From: Stomatobaculum longum
Lineage (GTDB): Bacteria > Bacillota > Clostridia > Lachnospirales > Lachnospiraceae
NCBI GenBank assembly: GCA_905370385.1
Contig: CAJPKN010000003.1
Span: forward strand, 1 to 43,963
Direction of reading: 5' to 3'
Length of the DNA stretch: 43,963 nucleotides
In this document: positions 1 to 7,744 of the stretch, piece by piece
Layout of the letters: each line of letters begins with the position of its first letter
Position numbering within the stretch: position 1 is the stretch's first letter
The notes under the pieces: model-generated
Told to the model about the DNA's origin: nothing
The model's input: the letters and a program-made list of their open reading frames with translations, nothing else
Database searches by the model: none
Position numbers and translations under genes: made by a program

Positions 1-396
1 GGCGCAACCCGCCTGCACACACCCCTCCGCGACACCGGAGACTATGGTCGCAATCTTCTCCGGGACATTTTTTCCGCAGGCAATGTAGTCGAGGAAAAAG
101 AGCGGTTCGCCGCCCGCGCAGGCGACATCGTTCACGCACATCGCAACGCAGTCAATGCCGATCGTATCGTGGCGATCCAGCAGGAAGGCAATCTTTAACT
201 TGGTGCCGACGCCGTCGGTTCCGGACAGAAGCACCGGATCCTCCATGTCCTTGATTCCCGCGAGGGAAAAGGCACCGGAAAAACCGCCGATTCCGCCGAG
301 AACCTCCGGGCGCAGGGTGCGCTTTACAAACTGCTTCATCAGCTCGACGGACTCGTAGCCCGCCTCAATGTCAACTCCGGATTTTCTGTAATCCAT
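1..396 (-). CDS. purM: Phosphoribosylformylglycinamidine cyclo-ligase (AIR synthetase), N-terminal part
   Basis: PurM closes the imidazole ring in purine synthesis: FGAM + ATP gives AIR. Only the first 132 residues lie in the window; the family is usually about 345 residues, so the C-terminal ATP-grasp-like half runs off the left edge. The N-terminus begins [16 protein letters not shown], as in the family. [11 protein letters not shown] and the following [12 protein letters not shown] segment, ending [10 protein letters not shown], are diagnostic PurM motifs. The ATG at 394-396 follows a GAGAGGAG-type ribosome-binding site. It lies 11 bases downstream of the purE stop, so the two are co-transcribed from the promoter at 946-974. 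No frameshift is visible. Other purine genes such as purN probably follow outside the window (inference). Confidence 0.95.
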   Translation of the reverse strand, partial: MDYRKSGVDIEAGYESVELMKQFVKRTLRPEVLGGIGGFSGAFSLAGIKDMEDPVLLSGTDGVGTKLKIAFLLDRHDTIGIDCVAMCVNDVACAGGEPLFFLDYIACGKNVPEKIATIVSGVAEGCVQAGCA

Positions 397-407
397 TGCG
401 GCTCCTC

Positions 408-914
408 TCACTTCAGAAAACTCTGGTAACCCTCGCGCTGCAGCTTATCGTCCTTTGCGACGACCTCATCCCGCATTTCCTTCTGAAATGCCTGTAACTT
501 CTCTTCAAGCGCCTTGTCTCCGACCGCGAGCATCTTAGCCGCGAGGATACCTGCGTTCTTGCCGCCGTTGATCGCAACGGTCGCACAGGGAATGCCGCTC
601 GGCATCTGCACAATCGAATAGAGCGAATCCACACCGCCGAGGTCCGAAGTCTTCATCGGGACACCGATTACCGGGAGCGTGAAGAGAGCCGCGCACATAC
701 CCGGCAGATGCGCTGCCTTGCCCGCACCTGCGATAATCACCGAGAGTCCGCGCTCACGCGCGCCGTTTGCCCAGGAAAAGAAGACATCGGGCTCGCGGTG
801 CGCAGAGATAATGCGCATCTCATATTCAATCCCCATCTTCTCCAAAAATGCCGCTGCCTGTGCCATCACGGGCATATCCGAATCGCTGCCCATCACAATT
901 CCGACTTTTGCCAT
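408..914 (-). CDS. purE: N5-carboxyaminoimidazole ribonucleotide mutase (PurE)
   Basis: PurE converts N5-CAIR to CAIR in purine synthesis. The 168 residues match the usual single-domain length. Visible signatures are [10 protein letters not shown] (8-17), SAHREP (37-42) with the likely catalytic His39, the [12 protein letters not shown] loop, and [17 protein letters not shown] in the C-terminal half. This is the class I (mutase) pattern, which normally works with PurK; purK is not in the window. The ATG follows a near-perfect AAGGAGGA site and a short leader of about 25 bases. It is the first gene of a unit with purM. Confidence 0.97.
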   Translation of the reverse strand: MAKVGIVMGSDSDMPVMAQAAAFLEKMGIEYEMRIISAHREPDVFFSWANGARERGLSVIIAGAGKAAHLPGMCAALFTLPVIGVPMKTSDLGGVDSLYSIVQMPSGIPCATVAINGGKNAGILAAKMLAVGDKALEEKLQAFQKEMRDEVVAKDDKLQREGYQSFLK

Positions 915-945
915 TTTATCCTCCTTAAATGTTGCTTACAGCTTT

Positions 946-974
946 ATTATATCGGCGCAGTTCCCCGAGCTCAA
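946..974 (-). promoter_or_regulatory. Promoter of purE-purM
   Basis: On the minus strand there is a -35 box TTGAGC (969-974), a 17-base spacer and a perfect -10 box TATAAT (946-951). The predicted transcription start is near 939, leaving a leader of only about 25 bases before the purE ATG. That is too short for a purine riboswitch, so any purine control would have to be by a repressor. Start and strength are inferred from consensus only. Confidence 0.8.
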
Positions 975-1020
975 TGCCAAAATCGAGCAAACGGAAATAA
1001 GCCCCGGTGTTACCCTTCAT

Positions 1021-1722
1021 TTATTCGTTATCCGCCGTATAGAGCTCACGGAGCCAGAGCTGCTGTCGCGGCGAAAAAGCCGTGTCCGCGCCGCGCATAT
1101 TCTGATAGCACACGATGCTCTCGCGGCATTGTTCCCGCTCCGCCCGACTACTCGCTTCGCATATGAGGGGCCGAAGCCGGTCCCGCAGCGCCTTATCGAG
1201 AAAGAGGTACAAATCTTCCGTATGCGCCGCCGCGATGGCCGGAAAGCGATCCGCGTACCAGAGCGGCTCTCCGGGGAGGGTCAGCGAGAGGCTGTATCCC
1301 CCCTTGTTCCGCTCCGTAAAGCGCTCACGCACATCCTCCTCCGCATAGTCGAAGAGGTCGTAATACATGGCCTCGCAGAGCGCCTCCTCACCGCCGCCCT
1401 GTGAAAGCAGGGCATAACACTGAAGAAACAGTTCTATGCAGCGCACTTCCGTTTCCGGAGCGCACTGCGGCATAAAAACACGGCTGCAGATCGAGGAAAG
1501 TGCGGCGAGTAAGCGTTCTTTCTTCCCCGCCTCGGGGACAAACAAAGTGAGCGCTTCCGCCCGTTCTTCGCCCGCCTTGCCGCTTGCACGGGAGAGCGAC
1601 AGCGCTTCTCGCCGAAAGAAGCCTCGGAACAAGCGTCCCGCGGCCTCTTCCGCCGGTATTTCTCTAAGCCGCTCAGCAGATAGCGCGCGGCGCTCCCGAA
1701 GGAGCTCTTCTCCGCCCCTCAA
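1021..1722 (-). CDS. Conserved-looking hypothetical protein, soluble
   Basis: I do not recognise this protein. The open frame reaches back to an ATG at 1755 (244 residues), but that start lies inside the preceding membrane-protein gene. A TTG at 1720-1722 overlaps that gene's stop as TTGA and would give 233 residues, so it is the preferred start; GTG or ATG alternatives remain possible. The product is rich in Arg, Glu and Ala, with no signal peptide or membrane segment. It has a helical N-terminal half and a Tyr/Phe-rich middle (MYYDLFDYAEEDVRERF). It is the last gene of the pyr tail. A shadow frame is unlikely because the frame runs uninterrupted through the whole gap and is tightly coupled to its neighbour. 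Confidence 0.65.
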   Translation of the reverse strand: MRGGEELLRERRALSAERLREIPAEEAAGRLFRGFFRREALSLSRASGKAGEERAEALTLFVPEAGKKERLLAALSSICSRVFMPQCAPETEVRCIELFLQCYALLSQGGGEEALCEAMYYDLFDYAEEDVRERFTERNKGGYSLSLTLPGEPLWYADRFPAIAAAHTEDLYLFLDKALRDRLRPLICEASSRAEREQCRESIVCYQNMRGADTAFSPRQQLWLRELYTADNE

Positions 1723-2192
1723 GATGTGAGCCCCAGGAGGAGCGCAATCACCCATATCACCGTTACCACCGAAGAAAGCGAGAGTCCCACCCAGGTGTAG
1801 AGCTGGTCCTTATCCTTGTCGCGCAGCGCCTTGACCGCAAGATAGATTCCGTAGGCCGAGACCAGCATGGCGCTCATGACCGCCGCCGAAACCGTGAGCG
1901 AGGGCTCGCCTGCCGCCTGTATCATGCCGAAAAAGGCAAATACGGTGAAGAGTATCGCTATGCAGGCAGCAACCAGCACCGTGTATCCCTCTTCGGCGCG
2001 CGGTTTCCTGAGGTAACTGATGAGGCCTTCCAGTTGCTTGCCCTTCTTTTGTTTTGCCGCAGTCTTTTTCCCGCTGCGTCTCACTTCCTCTTCCGGCAAA
2101 AACTCCGGCCGTTCCAAAATGGAGTCATCGACTTTCGTTGCCGGCGTCAGGATTTGATATTCTCGCTTACGAAACGGATTCGGCAGCTTCAC
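1719..2192 (-). CDS. Small integral membrane protein of unknown function
   Basis: The 157 residues form a charged cytoplasmic N-terminus of about 70 residues, with a Lys/Arg-rich stretch (RRSGKKTAAKQKKGKQ), then three hydrophobic segments at roughly 71-92, 99-122 and 135-154. Between them sits a short charged loop (KALRDKDKDQ). The layout resembles small Lachnospiraceae membrane proteins of unknown function (DUF6142-like), but I cannot confirm this without a profile search. The start overlaps the end of the VanZ-like gene by 26 bases, and its own stop overlaps the start of the next gene, so the three are translationally coupled. No enzymatic residues are recognisable. Confidence 0.7.
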   Translation of the reverse strand: MKLPNPFRKREYQILTPATKVDDSILERPEFLPEEEVRRSGKKTAAKQKKGKQLEGLISYLRKPRAEEGYTVLVAACIAILFTVFAFFGMIQAAGEPSLTVSAAVMSAMLVSAYGIYLAVKALRDKDKDQLYTWVGLSLSSVVTVIWVIALLLGLTS

Positions 2193-2640
2193 GATTTAAC
2201 CTCCTCAATGCCAGTCGAAAAATAAAATAACCCGCGACGACGCCGATTGTATTCAAAAAAATATCATCGACATCAAAACTGCCGAGTCGCGTTGCAAGTT
2301 GCACCGTTTCGATGAGTCCCGAAAATAGAAAACCGGCAATTAAAATGCGGGAAAAATTGTGACGCCGCGCGCTCACAATCGGCAGAAAAAAGCCGAAGGG
2401 AACAAAGGCTAGCACATTGCCTGCGGTATTCAACACGAAGGCGCGGTAGCCCAGAATATCGCGGTAATGCCAGAAACGCCAGATTTCCCGAAAGAGCACG
2501 AGGTTGTAGCGCAAGTTCGCATTGACCCTCCCCTGCCTGCCGAGCGCCTCGGCAAAAAAGAGAAAGTAACTGAGCCCGGCCAGATAAATCAAAAAGAGCA
2601 GGGTTCCGAGCAGGCGATGCTTCCACTGAATCTTATCCAT
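2167..2640 (-). CDS. VanZ-like family membrane protein
   Basis: The protein has 157 residues and about four membrane segments (around 9-30, 66-90, 97-113 and 127-146). The family signature is complete: NLVLFREI (46-53), GNVLAFVPFGFFLP (74-87), the acidic ETVQ (111-114) and FDVDDIFLNTIG (122-133). VanZ of Enterococcus confers low-level teicoplanin resistance, but most chromosomal VanZ-like proteins have no known role; resistance should not be assumed here. It lies 8 bases after pyrE and overlaps the next membrane protein by 26 bases. Confidence 0.88.
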   Translation of the reverse strand: MDKIQWKHRLLGTLLFLIYLAGLSYFLFFAEALGRQGRVNANLRYNLVLFREIWRFWHYRDILGYRAFVLNTAGNVLAFVPFGFFLPIVSARRHNFSRILIAGFLFSGLIETVQLATRLGSFDVDDIFLNTIGVVAGYFIFRLALRRLNREAAESVS

Positions 2641-2648
2641 CGAGCGGC

Positions 2649-3329
2649 TCAGTCCTCCTCCGCACCGTACTCACGGTAGTAAGCATCGATTCTCTCCATC
2701 AGCGCATCGTCGATAATCACCTTGCCGTTCACTTCACGCTTGTAGAGGTGTTCAATGACCTCCTTCATGGTGACAATCGCCGTCGTCTTGATGCCGTAGC
2801 GCTCCGAAATCTCGGAGAGTGCGCTCTTTTTGCCCTTGCCTCTCTCGCAGCGGTCCACGCTGACCACGAGGCCCAGTACCTCTGCGTTGCCCTGCGCCTT
2901 GATGATGGGCATGGTCTCCTCAATCGAGGTACCCGCCGTGGTCACATCCTCGACAATCACAATCTTATCCGTGTCCTTGATCGGTGCGCCGAGCAATATG
3001 CCCTTGTCGCCGTGGTCCTTCACTTCCTTTCGGTTTGCGACATAGCCGAGCTCCTTCTCATAGAGCTCGCTCATGCCGATGGAAGCCGCGACACAGAGCG
3101 GGATGCCCTTGTACGCCGGTCCGAAGAGCAGGCTTGCCTCGTCGCCGAAGGCCGCATGGATGGCGCGCGCATAGTAAGCACCGAGTTCCTTTAACTGGGT
3201 TCCGGTGCGGTAAAAACCGGTGTTCACGAAAAACGGGGTCTTTCTGCCGCTCTTGGTCACGAAGTCTCCGAACTTTAAGACCTCGCACGAAATCATAAAC
3301 TCGATAAATTCCTGCTTGTACTGTTCCAT
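2649..3329 (-). CDS. pyrE: Orotate phosphoribosyltransferase
   Basis: PyrE joins orotate and PRPP to give OMP, the fifth step of UMP synthesis. The 226 residues include the flexible-loop RKEVKDHG (100-107) and the PRPP-binding motif VIVEDVTTAGTS (124-135), both intact. The N-terminal SGRKTPFFVNTGFY (27-40) is the orotate-side signature. The length and these motifs fit the longer OPRTase type seen in clostridia. It lies 12 bases after pyrD and is the last recognised biosynthetic gene of the pyrF-K-D-E unit. Confidence 0.97.
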   Translation of the reverse strand: MEQYKQEFIEFMISCEVLKFGDFVTKSGRKTPFFVNTGFYRTGTQLKELGAYYARAIHAAFGDEASLLFGPAYKGIPLCVAASIGMSELYEKELGYVANRKEVKDHGDKGILLGAPIKDTDKIVIVEDVTTAGTSIEETMPIIKAQGNAEVLGLVVSVDRCERGKGKKSALSEISERYGIKTTAIVTMKEVIEHLYKREVNGKVIIDDALMERIDAYYREYGAEED

Positions 3330-3341
3330 AGTCCTCCCTTA

Positions 3342-4250
3342 TTAGCGCACCGCGCCGATGAGTTCTCTGACATCCTTGGTACCGGTTCTCGAGAGATACG
3401 CGGCAATTCCCTCCGCGACCTCCTCCGAAGCGCGCGGGTTCCGGAAATTCGCCGTGCCGACCGAGACCGCCGTCGCGCCCGCGAGCAAAAACTCGACCGC
3501 GTCCGCGCCGTTCTCGATGCCGCCCATACCGATGATGGGCAGCTTGACCGCATGTGCGCAGTCATAGACCATGCGCACCGCAATCGGGTGCACCGCGGGC
3601 CCCGAAAGGCCGCCGGTGCGGTTCGCGAGCACAAAGCATCTGCGCTCAATGTCAATCTTCATGCCGGTCAGGGTGTTGATGAGCGAGAGCACGTCCGCGC
3701 CGCCCGCCTCAGCCGCACGCGCGATCTCCGTAATATCGGTGACATTCGGCGATAGCTTGACAATTAACGGCTGTGCCGCCCTCTCCTTCACACGGCGGGT
3801 GATGTGCTCGACCGCCTTTGCTTGGGTGCCGAAGGCAATGCCGCCCTCTTTGACGTTCGGGCAGGAGATGTTGAGCTCCAAAAAATCGACCGGCGCCTCG
3901 CGGAGCCGCTCCACGACCTCGACATACTCTTCCTCGCTGTGGCCGCAGACATTGACCACGACGCGGGTGTCAAACTGCTTTAAGAAGGGCAAGTCCCGCT
4001 TGAGGAATACATCCACACCCGGGTTCTGCAGGCCGATCGCATTCAGCATGCCGCTCGGCGTCTCCGCGATGCGAGGCGTCGGGTTGCCCGCCCACGGAAC
4101 GGCCGCGACACCCTTGGTCACGACCGCGCCGAGCTTATTGAGGTCCACAAATTCACTGTACTCTTCGCCGGCCCCGAAGGTGCCGCTCGCCGTCATCACG
4201 GGATTTTTGAGGGTGATTCCCGCAAGACTCACTTCCGTTGAGATGTTCAA
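3342..4250 (-). CDS. pyrD: Dihydroorotate dehydrogenase, class 1B catalytic subunit
   Basis: This subunit oxidises dihydroorotate to orotate on FMN and passes electrons to PyrK, which uses NAD+. The class 1B (PyrDB) type is shown by 302 residues, the N-terminal [11 protein letters not shown], and [11 protein letters not shown] with Cys130 as catalytic base in place of the serine of class 2 enzymes. GLSGPA (214-219) and GMGGI (241-245) bind FMN. It overlaps the end of pyrK by 4 bases (ATGA type), which agrees with a stable PyrD2-PyrK2 complex in the cytoplasm. Confidence 0.97.
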   Translation of the reverse strand: MNISTEVSLAGITLKNPVMTASGTFGAGEEYSEFVDLNKLGAVVTKGVAAVPWAGNPTPRIAETPSGMLNAIGLQNPGVDVFLKRDLPFLKQFDTRVVVNVCGHSEEEYVEVVERLREAPVDFLELNISCPNVKEGGIAFGTQAKAVEHITRRVKERAAQPLIVKLSPNVTDITEIARAAEAGGADVLSLINTLTGMKIDIERRCFVLANRTGGLSGPAVHPIAVRMVYDCAHAVKLPIIGMGGIENGADAVEFLLAGATAVSVGTANFRNPRASEEVAEGIAAYLSRTGTKDVRELIGAVR

Positions 4251-5026
4251 AGCACCACCTCCTCTGCGCGAAATACCGGTCCGTCGGCACAGACGCGCTT
4301 GTTTTTGACATTCGAGTGCGCATCGACTTCCGCGCTCTCGGTGATGCAGCCGAGGCAGGCGCCGATGCCGCAGGCCATGCGCTCTTCCATGGAGACCCAG
4401 AGCGGAATGCCTTCCTCCGCCGCATAGGTCTTCAGCGCGCGGAGCATGGGCAGCGGACCGCAGCTCAAAATTGCCTTCGGTTTTTCCGGCAGGGCGCGGA
4501 GCAGATCCACAACGTTACCCTGAATGCCGAGACTGCCGTCCTCGGTCGCTATCTTAACCTCATCCGCGGCGACCGCAAAGTCCTCGAGCAAAAAGAGCTG
4601 GCCCTTGCTGCGATAGCCGAGGAGCGCGGTCTTTTTCCCCGGGAGTGCCCAGAGGAGTTCAAGGAGAGGCGGTATACCGATGCCGCCGCCGACCACAGCG
4701 ACATCATCCAGTTCGGTCGGGAAGCTGTTGCCAAGCGGGCCGAGGAGCATGAGCTCGGTGCCCGCTGGGTAGCGCGAAAGTTCTTCGGTTCCGCTTCCCT
4801 CCTTGGTCACGCGATACACCAGACGCAAGATACCGTCCTCGCGGTCTATGTTGCAGAGACTGATGGGTCTCGGCAGAATATGCGCCTCGTTATTCAAAAA
4901 CACATTGACAAACTGTCCCGGTTTTGCCGCCGCCGCAATCTGCGGTGCCAAAAGTCTCAGGTCAAAGACACCGGGACATAATTCGCGCTGTCCCAGGACG
5001 GAAGCGCGCTCCTTTACTTTACTCAT
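4247..5026 (-). CDS. pyrK: Dihydroorotate dehydrogenase B electron-transfer subunit
   Basis: PyrK carries FAD and a 2Fe-2S cluster and moves electrons from PyrD to NAD+. The 259-residue product starts [10 protein letters not shown]. This ATG (5024-5026) has a GGGGGA ribosome-binding site 8 bases upstream. A longer frame starting at 5080 would overlap pyrF and has no family support. Motifs are RPISL (53-57) for FAD, GPLGNSF (96-102), GGGIGIPP (113-120) for NAD, and cluster cysteines 219, 224, 227 and 246 ([10 protein letters not shown] plus a later Cys). It sits between pyrF and pyrD. Confidence 0.96.
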   Translation of the reverse strand: MSKVKERASVLGQRELCPGVFDLRLLAPQIAAAAKPGQFVNVFLNNEAHILPRPISLCNIDREDGILRLVYRVTKEGSGTEELSRYPAGTELMLLGPLGNSFPTELDDVAVVGGGIGIPPLLELLWALPGKKTALLGYRSKGQLFLLEDFAVAADEVKIATEDGSLGIQGNVVDLLRALPEKPKAILSCGPLPMLRALKTYAAEEGIPLWVSMEERMACGIGACLGCITESAEVDAHSNVKNKRVCADGPVFRAEEVVL

Positions 5027-5045
5027 ATGCCGATTCCCCCATTTC

Positions 5046-5972
5046 TCACGCAAAGCGGATGCAACGCCGAAGATCCGCAATCATATCGAGCGTCGCCTGT
5101 CGCGCCGCCTTTGCAAAACCCTCTGCGCCGAACGCACGATACTGCTCCTGCTTCCACGCCGCGATGATGCCGCGGGAAGAGTTCACGATGCCGCCCTCGC
5201 CCTTTTCGTTAAACGCGACCGCGAGATCCTCCGCCTTGCCGCCCTGCGCGCCGTAGCCCGGGATCAGGAAGAAGGTGTGCGGCATACGCGCTCTGAGCTC
5301 CGAAAGCATCTTCGGGTAAGTCGCACCGACCACCGCGCCGACATTGGACCATTCGCCCTCCATGAGGGACTCACCCCAGGACGAGGTGAGATCCGCGACC
5401 CGCGCATAGAGCGGCTCGCCGTCAATCAGCCGATCCTGCAACTCGCCGCTCGAGGGATTCGAGGTCTTGACGAGCACAAAAATACCCTTATCGCAGCGTC
5501 CGCAGACCTCAAGGAAGGGCTTTACGCCGTCGCTGCCGAGGTAGGGGTTCACGGTTGCCATATCCGCGTCAAAGGGGAAGAACTGCTTCTCGCCTATGGT
5601 GATGCTGCCGAGGTGTCCCTCCGCATAGGCCGCCGAAGTAGAACCGATGTCGCCGCGCTTCACATCCGCAATGACAATGAGCCCGAGCTCCTTTGCAAGC
5701 CGCACGGTCTTCTCGTAGGCAATGAGACCCGGAATGCCGAACTGCTCGTACATGGCAATCTGGGGCTTCACCGCCGGAATCAGATCCGCCGTCTCCCGAA
5801 GTATCGCCTCGTTAAAGCGGAGGCAGGCCTCTGCCGCCCCCTCTAAATTTTCACCCTTCTCGGCAAACGCGGCCTGCTTTACCTCATCCGGAATATACGC
5901 CAGCATGGGGTCCAGACCGACGCAAATCGGGGCCTTGGTCTCTTTGATTTTTTCGATTAAAGTTGTAATCAT
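5046..5972 (-). CDS. pyrF: Orotidine-5'-phosphate decarboxylase, long (subfamily 2) type
   Basis: PyrF decarboxylates OMP to UMP. At 308 residues it belongs to the longer OMPDC subfamily. The catalytic Asp-Lys-Asp stretch is DVKRGD (103-108). CVGLDPM (17-23) and KPQIAMYEQFG (69-79) are further family motifs, and PGYGAQGG closes the phosphate site. It is the first gene of the pyr unit, behind the promoter at 6011-6039, with GGAGGAAGCG just before its ATG. Confidence 0.97.
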   Translation of the reverse strand: MITTLIEKIKETKAPICVGLDPMLAYIPDEVKQAAFAEKGENLEGAAEACLRFNEAILRETADLIPAVKPQIAMYEQFGIPGLIAYEKTVRLAKELGLIVIADVKRGDIGSTSAAYAEGHLGSITIGEKQFFPFDADMATVNPYLGSDGVKPFLEVCGRCDKGIFVLVKTSNPSSGELQDRLIDGEPLYARVADLTSSWGESLMEGEWSNVGAVVGATYPKMLSELRARMPHTFFLIPGYGAQGGKAEDLAVAFNEKGEGGIVNSSRGIIAAWKQEQYRAFGAEGFAKAARQATLDMIADLRRCIRFA

Positions 5973-6010
5973 CGCTTCCTCCTGTAGGCAGCCGTAAACT
6001 CGTTTTTCTT

Positions 6011-6039
6011 ATTATATGTTTTTTTGTCCCCGCACGCAA
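6011..6039 (-). promoter_or_regulatory. Promoter of the pyrF-pyrK-pyrD-pyrE unit
   Basis: On the minus strand there is TTGCGT (6034-6039), a 17-base spacer and TATAAT (6011-6016). The leader from about 6004 to the pyrF ATG is near 30 bases and has no terminator hairpin, so PyrR-type attenuation is not visible. The divergent region between this promoter and that of the acetyltransferase gene carries repeated CCGTAAA words (see findings), which could be an operator. Confidence 0.75.
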
Positions 6040-6102
6040 CGAGCGCGCACGCTTTACGGTTTTCTTACAGCTTTTCCCTGCCTCGCACAGCCGTAAAATC
6101 TA

Positions 6103-6111
6103 TGTTATAAT
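6103..6111 (+). promoter_or_regulatory. Extended -10 promoter of the acetyltransferase gene
   Basis: TGTTATAAT is a perfect extended -10 element. No good -35 box is present at the right distance, as is common for extended -10 promoters. It overlaps the most upstream ATG of the reading frame (6110), which therefore cannot be in the transcript. This supports the start at 6164. Confidence 0.7.
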
Positions 6112-6154
6112 GACGGAAATCTTTAAGATGAACGAATATGCGCAAAGCGCAGAT

Positions 6155-6159
6155 GGGAG
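6155..6159 (+). promoter_or_regulatory. Ribosome-binding site that fixes the acetyltransferase start
   Basis: GGGAG lies 4 bases before the ATG at 6164; the extended ATGGGAGCTCT context gives a usable anti-SD match. Neither of the earlier ATGs (6110, 6128) has a comparable site. Confidence 0.6.
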
Positions 6160-6163
6160 CTCT

Positions 6164-6943
6164 ATGAAATTAACAGAACAAGATCGTTTAAACCACGGCG
6201 AGCAGGACAAAATTATGGACCTGTTGAAACGCTGCCACGAGAAGGAAGCTTTTTCGATGACCTTCCCGCTTCTCGAGCCGGGCACCAAGTACCTGCTCGC
6301 CTATGACAGCAAAGATCCCAAGGAACTCCGCGCTGTCATGGCGCTCTGCGGCCTCGGCGATCAAATTTTCGAGGTCTATGCGTTCACCGATCCGGACTAC
6401 CGCAAGCAGGGTTACTTCCGCCGCCTCTGGGAAAAGGCTAAGATCACCTTCCCGGGCAAGAGTTTAAAGGGCGCAGCCCCGGTGGTTCGCTTCCCGATTG
6501 ACGGCAGCTGCAAAGATGCGCTTCCCGTACTTCTCTCGATCGGCGCGCACCTCGCGGAGGAGGAGACCGAGATGGAGTGCGAACTCGAAGACAAGCCGAC
6601 GCCGGATTCGCGCTACCGTTTCCTCGAGTCCAAGCCGTCCCCGGAAGGCTTCCGTGCCTACCAGGTATTCCGCCCCGAAGATAAGAAACCGGCCTTCCGC
6701 TGCTTTGTCACCCCGCTGAAGGACAACAAGGCTTACCTGCACCGCATTGCGACCCGCAAGGATTTGATCGGTCAAGGCGTTGGCAGCGAGCTCTTCCCGC
6801 AGTTCCTGGGACTCCTGAAAAAGCTCGGCTACAAGAAGGCTGTCATGCAGGTCAGCGCTTCCAACACGCCTGCGGTGCGCCTCTACACGGAAAACGGCTT
6901 CCGTAAAACCACGTCGCTCCGCTACTACGAGCTTCTGCTCTGA
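6164..6943 (+). CDS. GNAT-family acetyltransferase with two GNAT-like halves
   Basis: The 259-residue product (start MKLTEQDRL) is a GCN5-related N-acetyltransferase. The C-terminal half shows the acetyl-CoA motif in the run from IATRKDL to GQGVGSELF, then SASNTPAVRLYTENGF, the usual motif B. The N-terminal half carries a second, weaker motif A (VYAFTDPDYRKQGYFRRL), so this looks like a tandem GNAT in which one half may be degenerate. The substrate cannot be told. It is transcribed alone from an extended -10 promoter, divergently from pyrF, and ends at a strong hairpin (6960-7017). The start was chosen from the promoter and ribosome-binding site; the frame stays open upstream to 6110. Confidence 0.85.
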   Translation: MKLTEQDRLNHGEQDKIMDLLKRCHEKEAFSMTFPLLEPGTKYLLAYDSKDPKELRAVMALCGLGDQIFEVYAFTDPDYRKQGYFRRLWEKAKITFPGKSLKGAAPVVRFPIDGSCKDALPVLLSIGAHLAEEETEMECELEDKPTPDSRYRFLESKPSPEGFRAYQVFRPEDKKPAFRCFVTPLKDNKAYLHRIATRKDLIGQGVGSELFPQFLGLLKKLGYKKAVMQVSASNTPAVRLYTENGFRKTTSLRYYELLL

Positions 6944-6959
6944 GTCTATTTCAATTCGG

Positions 6960-7017
6960 GGAAATCCCCGCCTCGCTCCGCCCGAAACAAAGCGGGCAGA
7001 GCGAGGCGGGGATTTCC
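6960..7017 (+). terminator. Strong terminator-like hairpin after the acetyltransferase gene
   Basis: A 24-base-pair stem with one mismatch (left arm 6960-6984, right arm 6993-7017, loop of 8 bases) starts 16 bases after the stop codon. The tail is pyrimidine-rich (TTGTCTCTTG) rather than a pure T run, so it may also act mainly as an RNA-stabilising 3' structure. Confidence 0.75.
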
Positions 7018-7176
7018 TTGTCTCTTGATTCTCTTTCTCTTGGTTTTCGTATTTTTTCTTTTTGTTGCCACGGCACTGTTTTTTCTTACCGGCCTCTGCT
7101 ATTCTCTTCCTAGCAATATTAGATATTACTTAACAAGCTCTGTTGCTTGGCTTTTTGCGAATAGAAAGGATGTCTC

Positions 7177-7464
7177 ATGAATTTGAACGGCCTCTTAATC
7201 GGCTGCGGTGCATTTTTGATGATAGGCGCTTTTCACCCCATCGTCATAAAGAGCGAATACTATATCGGCAAACAAATCTGGCCGCTGTTTGCGCTTGTCG
7301 GTCTTGCCGCACTTGCCGCTTCTCTGTTTCTTCGCGGGACGGTCGCGAGTGCGCTCTGCGCAGTCTTCGGCGTGAGCTGCCTCTGGAGCATACTTGAACT
7401 CTTTGAGCAGGAGGAGCGCGTCAAGAAGGGGTGGTTTCCCAAGAATCCGAAGAAAAAGAACTGA
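7177..7464 (+). CDS. DUF4491-family small membrane protein
   Basis: The 95-residue protein has three hydrophobic segments (about 4-24, 34-52, 56-73) and a basic C-terminus. The sequence GAFHPIVIKSEYYIGK, followed by WP, and the tail SCLWSILELFEQEERV plus KKGWFPKNP match what I know of the DUF4491 family, whose function is unknown. An AAAGGA ribosome-binding site (7165-7170) lies 6 bases before the ATG. The 160 bases upstream are pyrimidine-rich and AT-rich; I see no confident promoter there. Confidence 0.85.
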   Translation: MNLNGLLIGCGAFLMIGAFHPIVIKSEYYIGKQIWPLFALVGLAALAASLFLRGTVASALCAVFGVSCLWSILELFEQEERVKKGWFPKNPKKKN

Positions 7465-7661
7465 GCCTCAGCGTCTCCCGGTTCGTACCGGATGGTGCAC
7501 CTCTAAGACAGGGTTGGGATGCTTGAAAAGATATTAACCGGCGAAACGGACAAACGAACCGGTTCAAGAAAGATGTACGCAGACAAAAGCCTTGTATCGC
7601 AAGGGGTTAAAACGCTTTCTACCGACTCTTTTTGTCCTATAACTCTGTTTTGCGCCGTTGC
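7465..7661. other. Gene-free spacer with short inverted repeats
   Basis: This is the first part of a 306-base gap between convergent genes; the rest is the terminator and inverted repeat listed next. It is less GC-rich than its surroundings. It contains a 10-base palindrome GAACCGGTTC (7556-7565), flanking CTTGAA/TTCAAG arms (7522-7527 and 7563-7568), and a small hairpin CCTTG/CAAGG (7590-7604). Open frames through it resemble no known protein. It could be an intergenic repeat element, a small RNA gene or decayed DNA. Confidence 0.4.
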
Positions 7662-7695
7662 AAAAAAGCTGCGTGCTTTCGCACGCAGCTTTTTT
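7662..7695. terminator. Bidirectional terminator between DUF4491 and pheT
   Basis: A perfect stem of AAAAAAGCTGCGTGC against GCACGCAGCTTTTTT, with a four-base TTTC loop. The A and T runs on either side make it a classical intrinsic terminator in both directions, as expected between convergent genes (plus-strand DUF4491 gene, minus-strand pheT). Confidence 0.93.
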
Positions 7696-7696
7696 G

Positions 7697-7744
7697 TTAC
7701 CGCCCGCGGAAAGACAGCTCTTGTCTTCCCGCCCGGGGCGGTAA
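7697..7744. repeat. Imperfect inverted repeat beside the pheT terminator
   Basis: Outer arms TTACCGCCC (7697-7705) and GGGCGGTAA (7736-7744) are perfect. Inside them AAGACA (7711-7716) pairs with TGTCTT (7722-7727). The whole can fold as one long hairpin with a small bulge. It ends 26 bases before the pheT stop and could protect the pheST mRNA 3' end or belong to a repeated palindromic element. Confidence 0.6.

Noticed and set aside
976..1020. Possible weak terminator after the unknown gene
   Set aside because: The arms AAATGAAG and CTTATTT with GGT/ACC can pair only with bulges and there is no good T run, so I did not list it.
2167..2640. Glycopeptide resistance function of the VanZ-like gene
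   Set aside because: No van genes are nearby, and most chromosomal VanZ-like proteins have no shown resistance role.
4803..5846. Long plus-strand open frame of 347 codons opposite pyrF and pyrK
   Set aside because: It is antisense to two intact genes with diagnostic motifs, has basic low-complexity content and no ribosome-binding site. It is a product of the GC-rich third positions.
7482..7500. tRNA-like T-arm (GGTTCGTACC)
   Set aside because: Only the T-arm-like piece is seen; no acceptor, D or anticodon arms can be placed around it.
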